DNA from: Bacteroidales bacterium
Lineage (GTDB): Bacteria > Bacteroidota > Bacteroidia > Bacteroidales > F082
Direction of reading: 5' to 3'
NCBI GenBank assembly: GCA_017427985.1
Contig: JAFRRS010000023.1
Coordinates: 372,001-436,000, forward strand
DNA: 64,000 nucleotides
Shown: positions 37,386 to 46,804 of the stretch, piece by piece
Layout of the letters: each line of letters begins with the position of its first letter
How positions within the stretch are numbered: position 1 is the stretch's first letter
Translations under genes and position numbers: made by a program
The notes under the pieces: model-generated
The model's database searches: none
The model's input: only the letters and a program-made list of their open reading frames with translations
Told to the model about the DNA's origin: nothing

Positions 37386-37393
37386 TATCTTTG
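37386..37393 (+). promoter_or_regulatory. -7 element of DUF3276 gene
   Basis: TATCTTTG followed by C, 33 bases before the ATG. Confidence 0.6.
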
Positions 37394-37426
37394 CATCGAA
37401 TTCTTTAACATCAAAATAGGAATAGT

Positions 37427-37792
37427 ATGGAAGAAAATGAAAAGATGAACAATCGTGAGGAATTGTTTTCGAGACCGGTACGTGCAGGAAAACGCACATA
37501 TTTTTTCGATGTGAAAGCAACAAGAGGTGACGAGAAATACATCACCATAACAGAGAGCAAGCGCCGTTTCAGCAATGAGCAGAACCGCTTCTTCTATGAG
37601 AAACACAAGATTTTCCTTTACAAGGAAGACTTTGAGAAATTCGCCAACGCCCTCAAGGAAACCCTTAATTTCATTGAGACTGGCGAATATCCGGAAGGCT
37701 ATTTCGACGAGCCTAAAATCTATGAAGGCAACGATGACGCCGACATGAAAGACGATGTTGACGATTGGTTCAACGAGATTGATAAGAAATAA
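37427..37792 (+). CDS. DUF3276 PUR-domain nucleic-acid-binding protein
   Basis: 121 residues. A single PUR-alpha-like repeat: FSRPVRAGKRTYFFDVKATRGDEKY, ITITESKRRF, then KIFLYKEDFEKFANALKETL, and an acidic tail (GNDDADMKDDVDDWFNEID). PUR proteins of Bacteroidetes and spirochaetes bind single-stranded DNA/RNA as dimers. The exact role is unknown. It is a single gene with its own promoter and terminator. Confidence 0.92.
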   Translation: MEENEKMNNREELFSRPVRAGKRTYFFDVKATRGDEKYITITESKRRFSNEQNRFFYEKHKIFLYKEDFEKFANALKETLNFIETGEYPEGYFDEPKIYEGNDDADMKDDVDDWFNEIDKK

Positions 37793-37819
37793 AAAACATT
37801 GATTTTTAATCAGAAACAC

Positions 37820-37855
37820 GTAGAGACGCCAAATTATGACGTCTCTACATTTTTT
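37820..37855 (+). terminator. palindromic terminator of the GTAGAGACG family
   Basis: A 9-bp stem GTAGAGACG (37820-37828) with CGTCTCTAC (37840-37848), followed by an A/T-rich run of T. Confidence 0.85.
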
Positions 37856-37892
37856 ATTTTTAATAAAATAATATGTGAACCAAAATTTTCCG

Positions 37893-37900
37893 TATCTTTG
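37893..37900 (+). promoter_or_regulatory. -7 element of parA operon
   Basis: TATCTTTG followed by TAC, 32 bases before the parA ATG. It excludes the in-frame start at 37875. Confidence 0.6.
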
Positions 37901-37931
37901 TACGTTTAAATCTACACATATTTTTTTTGCA

Positions 37932-38717
37932 ATGGGAAAGATTATCGCGATAGCAAATCAGAAGGGCGGTGTCGGTAAAACGACAACATCAATAAATTTA
38001 GCGGCAAGCCTTGCAGTGTTGGAACACAAGACGTTACTCATCGACGCCGACCCGCAGGCGAACGCCACATCGGGAGTGGGATATGATCCGAAGACAATAG
38101 ATGCGAGCATCTACGAGTGCATCATCGACAACATCGACCCGCGCACCATCATCAAGGAGACGGAAACACCCAACCTGTTCCTTCTGCCGGCACACATCGA
38201 CCTCGTGGGCGCGGAGATTGAAATCATCAACATTCCGCAACGCGAACAGATGATGCGCAAAAGTCTCGCGACGATAAAAGACGAGTACGACTTCATTATC
38301 ATCGACTGCTCGCCATCGCTGGGTCTCATCACCGTGAACTCGCTCACCGCCGCCGACTCAGTGATAATCCCCGTGCAATGCCAGTACTTCGCCCTCGAAG
38401 GCCTCGGCAAACTGCTGAACACCATCAAGATAGTGCAGTCGAGATTCAACGAAAACCTCGACATCGAAGGCATCCTGCTCACCATGTTCGACAGCCGCAC
38501 ACGCATCTCGAAACAGGTCGTCGACGACGTGAAGACGCATTTCCAGACCATGGTGTTCGAGACAATAATCAACACCAACACCCGCATCAGCGAGGCTCAG
38601 AGCTACGGACAGCCCATCATCATGCACGACGCGGCAAGCACCGGCGCAATCAACTACATCAACCTCGCACGCGAGATTATCGAACGTAACAATTTGAACA
38701 ATGACTTTACCGAATAA
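37932..38717 (+). CDS. parA: chromosome-partition ATPase ParA/Soj
   Basis: 261 residues. Deviant Walker A KGGVGKTT at 11-18, DADPQANAT, and IIDCSPSLG. It binds DNA non-specifically in its ATP state and moves or regulates the ParB-origin complex. The start is the ATG giving MGKIIAIANQ, since the promoter lies between it and the earlier in-frame ATG. parB overlaps its end by 17 bases. It is first gene of a run through parB, DUF5683 and dapB. Confidence 0.96.
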   Translation: MGKIIAIANQKGGVGKTTTSINLAASLAVLEHKTLLIDADPQANATSGVGYDPKTIDASIYECIIDNIDPRTIIKETETPNLFLLPAHIDLVGAEIEIINIPQREQMMRKSLATIKDEYDFIIIDCSPSLGLITVNSLTAADSVIIPVQCQYFALEGLGKLLNTIKIVQSRFNENLDIEGILLTMFDSRTRISKQVVDDVKTHFQTMVFETIINTNTRISEAQSYGQPIIMHDAASTGAINYINLAREIIERNNLNNDFTE

Positions 38718-39582
38718 AAACAGAGCGCTAAAACGCGGACTTGACAGCATTCTTCAAAGTGCGGAAACGGATATCACATCTGCTGATATCTCAGGAAACT
38801 ATGTAGTCGGCGCGACAGCACAAATAGATATCGACAAAATCGAGACAAACCCGTTCCAACCAAGGACAGACTTCGATGAAAACGCTCTCGGCGAACTGGC
38901 GGAATCGATTAAAAACCAAGGCGTTATACAGCCAGTGACGGTGCGTAAGATGGGCTACGACAAATACCAGCTCATCTCTGGTGAACGCCGTCTGCGTGCA
39001 TCGAAACTTGCAGGACTGAAAACGATTCCAGTGTTCATCCGCGTGGCAAACGACGAGCAGATGCTGGAGATGGCTCTCATCGAGAACATTCACCGCGAGA
39101 ACCTCAACGCCATCGAGGTGGCGATTTCATACCAACGTCTCATTGAAGAATGCAAGCTCACACAGGACCAGCTTTCCGAAAAAATCGGCAAAGACCGCTC
39201 CACAGTAGCTAACTTTTTGAGACTGTTGAAGTTACCCGCTGAGATTCAGATAGCAATCCGCGACGGATTCATCACGATGGGACACGCAAGAGCCATCATC
39301 AACATCGAAGACAAGACGAAGCAGCTCATCATCCTGAAACGCATCATCGATGAAGACCTGAGCGTGCGCCAAGTCGAGACCCTTGTGCGTCAGAAACCTG
39401 CCAAGAAACAGAAGAACGTCCTTCCGGAAAGCTTTAAGACACAGGCTAATACGCTTTCAAAAGCCCTCAACATGGGTGTGAAAGTAAATCGCGACAGCAA
39501 AGGCAAAGGCTCTTTGACAATCAGCTTTAAAAACGACGAGGAATTTGAGCGTCTGATTGATTTTATCAACAAAGGAAACTGA
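38701..39582 (+). CDS. parB: chromosome-partition protein ParB/Spo0J
   Basis: 293 residues. ParB N-terminal CTPase/nuclease-like domain with NPFQPR, GVIQPVTVR, GERRLRASKLAGL and ENIHRENLNAIEVA; central HTH (LTQDQLSEKIGKDRSTVANFLRL); C-terminal dimerisation domain. It loads on parS sites near the origin. I found no convincing parS in this window. It overlaps parA by 17 bases. Confidence 0.96.
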   Translation: MTLPNKNRALKRGLDSILQSAETDITSADISGNYVVGATAQIDIDKIETNPFQPRTDFDENALGELAESIKNQGVIQPVTVRKMGYDKYQLISGERRLRASKLAGLKTIPVFIRVANDEQMLEMALIENIHRENLNAIEVAISYQRLIEECKLTQDQLSEKIGKDRSTVANFLRLLKLPAEIQIAIRDGFITMGHARAIINIEDKTKQLIILKRIIDEDLSVRQVETLVRQKPAKKQKNVLPESFKTQANTLSKALNMGVKVNRDSKGKGSLTISFKNDEEFERLIDFINKGN

Positions 39583-39584
39583 AA

Positions 39585-40169
39585 ATGAAGCGATTCTGGC
39601 TGACTTTGATATTATCCGTCCTCGCAATGCAGGGTCTACAGGCACAAGACACCCTTGTCCTGAAAGAAGACCTGCCGCCTGTCGAGATGAAGATAAAAGG
39701 CGGCCACAGCCCGAAAAAAGCCACGTTACTCGCACTCATTCCTGGAGCCGGACAGGCTTACAACCGCAAATTCTGGAAGATGCCGATAGTGTATGCGGGA
39801 TTCGGCGCGACGGTTTATTTCGCCATAACAAACGGCAACGACTACCATCTGTACAGAGACGCCTACGACTTCAAAATGGGCACGAAAATAGATGTCAGCC
39901 AACAGGCACAGGACGAAGCAGCGAAATACACCGAGGACAACCTTATAACATTGCGCGACTACTACCGCCGAAACATGGAGCTGAGCTGGATTATCACCGC
40001 CGCATGGTATATTGTGCAGATAATCGATGCCAACGTCGACGCACATTTCTTCTATTACGACGTGAGCGACGACTTGACGTTACATATTGAGCCTCAATGG
40101 AATACAATCAATGATTGCAGATTGGGATACGGAAACAACATTGGATTAAGTTTGAAATTGAATTTTTGA
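39585..40169 (+). CDS. DUF5683 domain membrane protein
   Basis: 194 residues with a signal peptide (LQAQD). The DUF5683 core is SPKKATLLALIPGAGQAYNRKFWKMPIVYAGFGATVYFA, with a hydrophobic helix pair and the conserved AxLIPGxGQxYN motif; a second hydrophobic segment is AAWYIVQIIDANVDAHFF. Function unknown. Its fixed place between parB and dapB in Bacteroidetes suggests an envelope-related task linked to cell-wall precursor synthesis (inference). The stop overlaps the dapB start (TGATG). Confidence 0.88.
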   Translation: MKRFWLTLILSVLAMQGLQAQDTLVLKEDLPPVEMKIKGGHSPKKATLLALIPGAGQAYNRKFWKMPIVYAGFGATVYFAITNGNDYHLYRDAYDFKMGTKIDVSQQAQDEAAKYTEDNLITLRDYYRRNMELSWIITAAWYIVQIIDANVDAHFFYYDVSDDLTLHIEPQWNTINDCRLGYGNNIGLSLKLNF

Positions 40170-40879
40170 TGAAGATAGTCATTTTAGGATACGGCAAGAT
40201 GGGTCACGAGGTGGAGCAGACAGCTCTTTCTCGCGGGCATGATGTGGCATATCGCATTGATACTGAGGAAGATTGGAACAAAAACAAAGACGGTATTGCT
40301 GACTGCGATGTGGTGATTGAGTTCAGCACACCTGCAACAGCCATCGCAAACATTGAAAAATGTTTCGAACTTAACATACCAATCGTTGTGGGAACTACGG
40401 GATGGTATTCTCAGCTTGAAGAAATCAAGAAACGCTGTGAGAATGAAGGACATACGCTGTTTTATGCGCCAAACTTCAGCATCGGGATGAATTTTGTCTT
40501 CAAACTGAACAAAGAAATGGCAAAATTCGCACAAAAGTATGATTATCAATTAAATATAACCGAAACTCACCACATCCACAAGCTCGACAAGCCAAGCGGC
40601 ACCGCCGTCAGACTTGCCGAAGACATAATCAGCAACAACGAAAACTACGATTCTTGGAAGCTCGACAACGATTCCAATAATTGTAAGACATTGAACGTCA
40701 AGACGATTAGAGAAGGTGAAGTTTTTGGAATACATGAGATTTCGGCGTTGTCGGAATGCGATGAGATAACGTTGCGGCATGAGGCATTCAGCCGCAAGGG
40801 ATTTGCCACCGGAGCCGTCATCGCCGCAGAATTTATTAAAGGCAAAAAAGGAATTTATACAATGGAAAGCATAATTTGA
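40169..40879 (+). CDS. dapB: 4-hydroxy-tetrahydrodipicolinate reductase
   Basis: 236 residues. It reduces HTPA to tetrahydrodipicolinate in the diaminopimelate/lysine pathway. Nucleotide-binding GYGKMG is near the N-terminus; VVGTTGWY and the catalytic/substrate motif HHIHKLDKPSGTA are seen. The start overlaps the preceding stop by one base, so the N-terminus is MKIVILGYG. Slightly shorter than proteobacterial DapB (~270), normal for Bacteroidetes. Confidence 0.96.
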   Translation: MKIVILGYGKMGHEVEQTALSRGHDVAYRIDTEEDWNKNKDGIADCDVVIEFSTPATAIANIEKCFELNIPIVVGTTGWYSQLEEIKKRCENEGHTLFYAPNFSIGMNFVFKLNKEMAKFAQKYDYQLNITETHHIHKLDKPSGTAVRLAEDIISNNENYDSWKLDNDSNNCKTLNVKTIREGEVFGIHEISALSECDEITLRHEAFSRKGFATGAVIAAEFIKGKKGIYTMESII

Positions 40880-40881
40880 AG

Positions 40882-40961
40882 TTAGTCAGTTAATCAGTTT
40901 ATGAGTTGGCGGGCTAACTGAACAACTGAATAACTGAACAACTGAATAACTGAACAACTAA
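40882..40961 (+). repeat. octamer inverted array before lepB
   Basis: Left arm TTAGTCAG, TTAATCAG, TTTATGAG starts 3 bases after the dapB stop. Right arm has repeated CTGAACAA/CTGAATAA units (40914-40961) and ends one base before the lepB ATG. The arms are inverted copies, so the region can fold and would enclose the lepB translation-initiation region. Confidence 0.9.
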
Positions 40962-40962
40962 T

Positions 40963-42459
40963 ATGGAAATGCTAATAACAATATTACTGCTGTTGCTGTT
41001 TTTCTCAATCTGTGCTGCATTTTGCTACAGATTCTACGAAGGCGCGGGCTACAAGAGCACCGACGCTTTCATACCGTTTTACAACCTCTACATCCTGTCG
41101 AAAATAATAGGCTGGAACAAATGGTGGTGCTACATTTTGCTAATATTCCCATACCTCAACACCTTCGTGGCGTTTCTGATGTTCATCGAGTTGGCGAAAT
41201 GTTACAACCGTTTCAGCTTCGGCGAGATTGTGTGCGCGGGATTTTTCCCATACGTCTACTTCCCTGTTTTAAGCAGAAAAGACGTGAAATATCATGACCC
41301 GAAGACGACGGTGCGTCCGCCAAAAGGCTGGGTGCGCGACTGGTTCGACGCCATACTTTGGGCAGTCCTTGCCGCGTTGATAATCAGGACGTTTGTGTTC
41401 GAAGCCTACACCATTCCGTCGTCAAGTATGGAAGGCACTCTCATGACGGGCGATTATCTCATTGTGAGCAAAATCGGCTACGGTCCGCGCTTCCCCAACA
41501 CCCCGCTGTCATTCCCGTTTGTGCATCACACACTGCCTTGGTCAAAAACAGCGAAATCTTACATTGAATGGCCACAGCTTGGCTACTGGCGTCTGCCCGG
41601 CTTCTCAAGCATCAAACGCAATGACCCGATAGTGTTCAACTTCCCGGCGGGCGACACAGTGAGTGAGGCATATCAGAGCAATGCCACTTATTATCAATTA
41701 GTTAGACAATACGGAAGAAAACGCGTCAACAATGATAAAGTACATTTCGGACGCATCATAACCCGTCCGGTCGACAAACGCGAAAACTATGTGAAACGAT
41801 TGATAGCATTGCCTGGTGACACCCTTCAAATCATCGACGGCATGGTTTATATCAACGGCGAGATTGGCTACCAGCCGCCAAAAATGCAGTTCAACTATCT
41901 TGTCAAGACGACAGGCAACAACATCAACACAAAAACACTTGAAAAATATGATATTTACGAAGCCGGAAAAGTTGGCGAGAACGAGTTCCTGATTCTTACC
42001 AACGCCAAAACCGCCGAAGACTTCAAGAAACTCCCGTTTGTTTTGGACATTCAAAAATTGATATTGAACGAAAAGGCGCAATTTCCATACGACACCGTGC
42101 ATTTCAAATGGACTGTCGACAACTACGGTCCTATTGTTATCCCAAAGGAAGGCGTGACCGTAGACATCACACCGGAAAACATCGCACTCTACGAACGCTG
42201 CATCACGGCCTACGAGCATAACACGTTGGAAATCAAGGATAACAAGATTTTTATAAACGGAAAAGAATCAACTGAATATACTTTCGGAATGGACTATTAC
42301 TGGATGATGGGCGACAACCGCCACAACTCCCAAGACTCGCGCTTCTGGGGCTACGTTCCAGTCGACCACATCGTTGGAAAGCCTCTATTCATTTGGTTAT
42401 CAAAAGATAACACTTACGGTAAAATCCGTTGGAACAGATTTCTCAAATTCCCCAAATAG
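40963..42459 (+). CDS. lepB: signal peptidase I with extra N-terminal membrane domain
   Basis: 498 residues, long for the family. The first ~110 residues are a membrane domain of DUF5684 type (GYKSTDAFIPFYNLYIL, GWNKWWCYILLIFPYLN). The peptidase follows: membrane anchor, Ser155 in IPSSSMEGTLMTGD, catalytic Lys278 in YVKRLIALPGD, and a C-terminal GDNRHNSQDSRFWG box. A large insert (about 200-265 and 290-400) is common in Bacteroidetes enzymes. It cleaves Sec signal peptides at the outer face of the inner membrane. Five bases separate its stop from the ftsK ATG. Confidence 0.95.
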   Translation: MEMLITILLLLLFFSICAAFCYRFYEGAGYKSTDAFIPFYNLYILSKIIGWNKWWCYILLIFPYLNTFVAFLMFIELAKCYNRFSFGEIVCAGFFPYVYFPVLSRKDVKYHDPKTTVRPPKGWVRDWFDAILWAVLAALIIRTFVFEAYTIPSSSMEGTLMTGDYLIVSKIGYGPRFPNTPLSFPFVHHTLPWSKTAKSYIEWPQLGYWRLPGFSSIKRNDPIVFNFPAGDTVSEAYQSNATYYQLVRQYGRKRVNNDKVHFGRIITRPVDKRENYVKRLIALPGDTLQIIDGMVYINGEIGYQPPKMQFNYLVKTTGNNINTKTLEKYDIYEAGKVGENEFLILTNAKTAEDFKKLPFVLDIQKLILNEKAQFPYDTVHFKWTVDNYGPIVIPKEGVTVDITPENIALYERCITAYEHNTLEIKDNKIFINGKESTEYTFGMDYYWMMGDNRHNSQDSRFWGYVPVDHIVGKPLFIWLSKDNTYGKIRWNRFLKFPK

Positions 42460-42465
42460 TTGATT

Positions 42466-45024
42466 ATGGCAGAGAATAAGAATAAACTAAGGGTTTCAGC
42501 TCCTGTTGTTGAAGAAACAAAGAACGAGCCTGTCAAGAAAACGAAGGACAAAGCTTCAAAACCCAAGAAAAAACCTGAAAGCAAGGTCGCGAAACGACGC
42601 AAAGAGTCTGACGGAAGAGTGCGGATTTGCTTCGGCATATTCATCTTCATGATAAGCATTTTCCTGATTATCGCTTTCGCCAGCCCGTATTTCGGATTCG
42701 CACCTAAAGGCAAGTGGCTCAACAGCTTAGGCAAATTCATGAGCGAAGAAATGTTCGGCATCGGAACGGCTTACATCATCTTCCTCATCGGACTGCTGGG
42801 ACTTCACCTGATGTGGAAAAAAATCTACATCAAACCTTGGGCGTTATGGAAATATTCACTGGTGTTCCTGATTTGGATTCCGTTGTTATTGGCATTGATT
42901 TTCAACGCATTGCCATCAAACACCATCTCCCCTTACGAGATTTATTTCGGTCTTGTGGGTCGCAAATGCTTCGTCTTCCTTCACAACTACATCGGGATTG
43001 CTGGAGTCATTTTATTGTTGATTTTCACAGCTTTAACATACATCATCTTCACTTTCAACATCAAATTTGATTTTCTTAAGAAAAAAGAAAATGATGACAC
43101 CGAGGAAGAAGATTCAGACGATGAAGATGAAGAAGATGATGATTCAAATGAAAATTCCCAGCCAATCAATGCTCCAAGGCCAAGCATTATTGAGGAAAAA
43201 CCAGAAGAAACCAACATTACTGACACTCCTGATGATGACGATGATGAAGAAGACGGCGAGGATGTAGAGATAAAAGTCATCAAAAAACATCAGGATGATC
43301 CTGAAGAAAAAGAGGAAACCGTTGAGAAGAAACCTGAGGAAATCGTTGAAAAGAAACCTGAGGAAAGCATTGAGGAAAAGCCTGAAAATGCTGAGGAAAA
43401 GCCCGACATCAAGATTGAAGTCGAGGAGCATATTGAAGAAAAACAGGTGAAAAAGAACGGCGAGCATTTCGGTCTCGACACCCTTTATGACCCGAAACTG
43501 GAGCTTTCCGACTACAAGCTTCCTCCTCTTGATTTGTTGAGAGAATACGGCGACGGCAACACTTCGGTCAACACTGAAGAGCTTGAGGCGAACAAAGAGC
43601 GTATCGTCAACACTCTCAGGAACTATTCTATTGAGATTGAGAAAATCAAGGCGACAATCGGTCCTACAGTCACTTTGTATGAAATCGTGCCAGCTGCCGG
43701 AGTGCGTATCTCGAAGATCAAAAACCTGCAGGACGACATCGCGCTTAGCCTTTCGGCATTGGGAATCCGTATCATCGCGCCTATCCCGGGCAAGGGCACA
43801 GTAGGTATCGAGGTGCCTAACAAGAAACCGCAGACCGTTTCGATGCGTTCAATCATAAGTTCGGAAAAATTCCAGAAAAGCGGCTACGCGCTGCCATTCG
43901 GTATCGGAAAGACAATTCAAAACGAGAGCTACGTCGCTGACCTCGCCAAGATGCCGCACATCCTTATGGCAGGCGCCACAGGACAAGGTAAGTCAGTGGG
44001 ACTCAATGCCATAATAGCGTCTTTGCTTTACAGCAAACATCCTGCTGAGTTGAAATTCGTCCTCGTCGACCCTAAAAAAGTCGAGTTGAGCCTTTACAGG
44101 AAAATCGAGCGTCATTATCTTGCGAAACTCCCTGATTCGGAAGACGCCATCATCACCGACGTGCGCAAGGTGGTTCGCACACTCAACTCGTTGTGTATCG
44201 AGATGGACAACCGTTACGAGCTCATGAAAGACGCCGGCGTGCGTAACATCAAGGAATACAACGAGAAATTCGTGAACCGCAAGCTCAATCCGTACGACGG
44301 ACACCGTTTCATGCCATACATTGTCCTCGTCGTCGATGAGTTTGCCGACCTCATCATGACGGCAGGTCGCGAGGTGGAAGGACCTATCGCGCGTCTGGCG
44401 CAGCTGGCGCGTGCCATCGGCATCCATCTTATCATTGCAACACAACGTCCTTCCGTGAAGGTCATCACCGGAACCATCAAGGCGAATTTCCCAGGACGTA
44501 TTGCCTTCCGAGTCATCTCGCGTGTCGACTCCGCCACCATCCTCGACAGCAACGGCGCAGAGCAGCTCATCGGACGTGGTGATATGCTTATGTCGACAGG
44601 TCAGGACCTCGTTCGTTTGCAGTGCCCGTTCATCGACACACCTGAAGTTGAAGCGATTTGCGATTTCATCGGCGAGCAACGCGGCTATTCCGACGCATAT
44701 ATCCTGCCAGACTGCCCTGACGAGCAAGAAGACGGAGCGTCGAAAGAAAGCATGGATCCTAACGAGCGCGACCCTCTCTTTGAAGAAGCGGCGCATATCG
44801 TGGTGCAAACCCAGCAAGGCTCAACTTCGATGCTGCAACGCAAGCTGAAACTCGGCTACAACCGCGCAGGACGTATCATCGACCAACTTGAAAAAGCGGG
44901 AATCGTCGGTCCGTTTGCGGGCAGCAAGCAGCGCGAAGTGAAAGTGGCGACGGAATTTGCGCTAGAACAATTCCTTAAAGATCTAAATCTTGAAGATAAC
45001 ATCAAAAACAACGAATTGATATGA
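42466..45024 (+). CDS. ftsK: DNA translocase FtsK/SpoIIIE
   Basis: 852 residues. Basic N-terminus, four membrane helices (about 55-200), a long acidic Asp/Glu-rich linker with EKKPEE-type repeats (about 205-345), then the motor: Walker A GATGQGKS near 505, LVDPKKVEL, VLVVDEFADL, and a C-terminal gamma winged-helix (STSMLQRKLKLGYNRAGRIIDQLE). It pumps chromosomal DNA through the septum. The ATG at 42466 is taken over an upstream in-frame TTG. It overlaps the LolA-like gene by 4 bases. Confidence 0.96.
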   Translation: MAENKNKLRVSAPVVEETKNEPVKKTKDKASKPKKKPESKVAKRRKESDGRVRICFGIFIFMISIFLIIAFASPYFGFAPKGKWLNSLGKFMSEEMFGIGTAYIIFLIGLLGLHLMWKKIYIKPWALWKYSLVFLIWIPLLLALIFNALPSNTISPYEIYFGLVGRKCFVFLHNYIGIAGVILLLIFTALTYIIFTFNIKFDFLKKKENDDTEEEDSDDEDEEDDDSNENSQPINAPRPSIIEEKPEETNITDTPDDDDDEEDGEDVEIKVIKKHQDDPEEKEETVEKKPEEIVEKKPEESIEEKPENAEEKPDIKIEVEEHIEEKQVKKNGEHFGLDTLYDPKLELSDYKLPPLDLLREYGDGNTSVNTEELEANKERIVNTLRNYSIEIEKIKATIGPTVTLYEIVPAAGVRISKIKNLQDDIALSLSALGIRIIAPIPGKGTVGIEVPNKKPQTVSMRSIISSEKFQKSGYALPFGIGKTIQNESYVADLAKMPHILMAGATGQGKSVGLNAIIASLLYSKHPAELKFVLVDPKKVELSLYRKIERHYLAKLPDSEDAIITDVRKVVRTLNSLCIEMDNRYELMKDAGVRNIKEYNEKFVNRKLNPYDGHRFMPYIVLVVDEFADLIMTAGREVEGPIARLAQLARAIGIHLIIATQRPSVKVITGTIKANFPGRIAFRVISRVDSATILDSNGAEQLIGRGDMLMSTGQDLVRLQCPFIDTPEVEAICDFIGEQRGYSDAYILPDCPDEQEDGASKESMDPNERDPLFEEAAHIVVQTQQGSTSMLQRKLKLGYNRAGRIIDQLEKAGIVGPFAGSKQREVKVATEFALEQFLKDLNLEDNIKNNELI

Positions 45025-45647
45025 GAAAGCATATATTATTGACACTCAGCATTTTAGCATTAGTTTTCAACTTAAAGGCACAAGAGGCCGAAACCGTTTT
45101 CAAATCGGTCGTCGACAAACTCAAAGCCTACGACAACATCGAAATTGCTTTCGATTACAACATGATTAACACCGAAGCCGGCATTTACGAGACGATGGAC
45201 GGCGTTGGTTTTCTGAAAGGGAAAGCCTACAAACTAAAAATCATGGGACAGGATATCATCTGCGACGGCACGACAACATGGACTTATAACGCTGATGCTG
45301 AAGAAGTAATGATTAGTGAAGTCGACAATTCAGATGAAGGCGGCACACCTTTGGCAATCATTGACAAGTATTATGACAACATCACTGCCAAGTTCCTTGA
45401 CGAAAGCAACGGTGACATCAAAAAAATCGAGGTGAAATCATTAGTTGGCGACGACAGTTTTGAAAAAATCATTGTTTCTATCGACACCAAAACATTAGAA
45501 ATCAAAGATTTGCACGTCTTTGACAACAACAAGAACGAGTTTGTGTATGTGATTACAAGATTTGTCACAGACCAGATGTTGCCCGCAGATTTCTTCACTT
45601 TCAAGGAATCCGACTATCCCGACGCTGAAATCATCGACATGAGATAA
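45021..45647 (+). CDS. LolA-like outer-membrane lipoprotein carrier protein
   Basis: 208 residues. Signal peptide (LKAQ), then a LolA-type half-barrel: FKSVVDKLKAYDNIEIAFDY, GVGFLKGKAYKLKIMGQDIICDGTTTWTYN, and later SIDTKTLEIKDLHVFD. It probably carries lipoproteins across the periplasm. It is co-translated with ftsK (ATGA overlap), a usual Bacteroidetes order. Confidence 0.88.
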   Translation: MRKHILLTLSILALVFNLKAQEAETVFKSVVDKLKAYDNIEIAFDYNMINTEAGIYETMDGVGFLKGKAYKLKIMGQDIICDGTTTWTYNADAEEVMISEVDNSDEGGTPLAIIDKYYDNITAKFLDESNGDIKKIEVKSLVGDDSFEKIIVSIDTKTLEIKDLHVFDNNKNEFVYVITRFVTDQMLPADFFTFKESDYPDAEIIDMR

Positions 45648-45649
45648 TT

Positions 45650-46804
45650 TTGGATCACGACAGGAAACATATCGTCTTTTTGGCGCGTTGGTATCCGCAC
45701 CGTTACGACCCGATGTTCGGATTGTTTGTGCAGCGTCATGCCGAGGCAGCCGCGTTGTACAACGACATCAGCGTGGTGTATGTCCATGCAGACGATAACG
45801 CCACCTCAAAATACGAAATCGTTTATGACAACGATAGTAAAGACGCAAAATTTTGCGTCTCTGCAGTACGCGTATATTACCGCAAACCGAAATCCAAAAT
45901 CCTATCATTATTCAGGTTTTTCCGTGCTAACAATCTGGCGCTCAAACAAATACCCAAACCAGACATCATCCACGTCCACGTTCTCACGCGTCTCGGATTG
46001 ATTGCCTTATGGCAAAAAATGGTTCACGACACACCATATATTATTACCGAGCACTGGTCACGGTATCTTCCTGGCAACGATTTCAACGGCTTTTTGAGAA
46101 AAAGGCTCACAAAAACAGTCGTAAAACATGCATCAGCCGTCACCACAGTCACCGGCATACTCGCGAAAGCAATGCAAAATCACGGATTGCACAACGACAA
46201 CTATCTGATTGTGCCCAACGTGGTGGATTTCAATAAGTTCAAACCAATTCCACACCACAACGAGATTCCGAAAATCGTTCATGTCAGCTGTTTTGAAAAC
46301 AAATCCAAAAACATCACGGGATTGGTTGACGCATTAAAAATCATGGAAGACCGAAATATTGATTATCAATGTGTTCTAATTGGCGATGGCGTTGATTTCA
46401 AGATGATAAAAGACTATGCAAAAAAACTCAAACATCAGGAGCGGATACGTTTCACAGGCGTTTTGGAAGGTCAGGAATACATTGACGAGCTTGCTTCAAG
46501 TGATTTTTTAGTGTTGCCAAGCAATTATGAGACACAAGGCGTTGTACTTCTCGAGTCCTTCGCTTGCGGAATGCCAGTTGTCAGCACAAAAGTTGGCGGA
46601 ATACCAGAAATCGTTAATGAAAGCAACGGAATTCTCGTCCCGCCTCATGATTCCGAAAAACTCGCCGACGCGATGCAAAAGATGATTGCCTCATATCAAA
46701 ACTACAACTCTAACGCATTGAGAGACAATATAATAAAAAAGTTTTCCAACGAATCAATCGGAAAACTCCTAAACGATATTTACGAAAAGACCTTGAAACC
46801 TTAA
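45650..46804 (+). CDS. family 4 glycosyltransferase
   Basis: 384 residues, GT-B fold. N-terminal FLARWYPHRYDPMFGLFVQRHAEAA; C-terminal domain with HVSCFENKSKNI, GDGVDF and the E-x7-E motif in ETQGVVLLESFACGMPVVST. It probably adds a sugar to a lipid-linked or surface glycan. No in-frame ATG precedes the conserved N-terminus, so the start is a TTG at 45650, two bases after the preceding stop. A 20-base perfect palindrome (45841-45860) lies in frame. The 3' end overlaps the convergent GH2 gene by 4 bases. Confidence 0.9.
   Translation: MDHDRKHIVFLARWYPHRYDPMFGLFVQRHAEAAALYNDISVVYVHADDNATSKYEIVYDNDSKDAKFCVSAVRVYYRKPKSKILSLFRFFRANNLALKQIPKPDIIHVHVLTRLGLIALWQKMVHDTPYIITEHWSRYLPGNDFNGFLRKRLTKTVVKHASAVTTVTGILAKAMQNHGLHNDNYLIVPNVVDFNKFKPIPHHNEIPKIVHVSCFENKSKNITGLVDALKIMEDRNIDYQCVLIGDGVDFKMIKDYAKKLKHQERIRFTGVLEGQEYIDELASSDFLVLPSNYETQGVVLLESFACGMPVVSTKVGGIPEIVNESNGILVPPHDSEKLADAMQKMIASYQNYNSNALRDNIIKKFSNESIGKLLNDIYEKTLKP
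45837..45864. repeat. in-frame palindromic element inside the glycosyltransferase gene
   Basis: Perfect arms AGACGCAAAA/TTTTGCGTCT at 45841-45860, with flanks GTAA and CTGC that extend the GTAGAGACGC consensus; it encodes the KDAKFCVSA stretch. Confidence 0.8.

Noticed and set aside
37875-37931. N-terminal extension of parA from an upstream ATG
   Set aside because: The extension spans the promoter -7 box and has no similarity to ParA; MGKIIAIANQ is the standard N-terminus.
43993-44817. 274-codon minus-strand frame opposite ftsK
   Set aside because: Complement of a strongly biased coding region; no recognisable motif, and ftsK is complete on the other strand.
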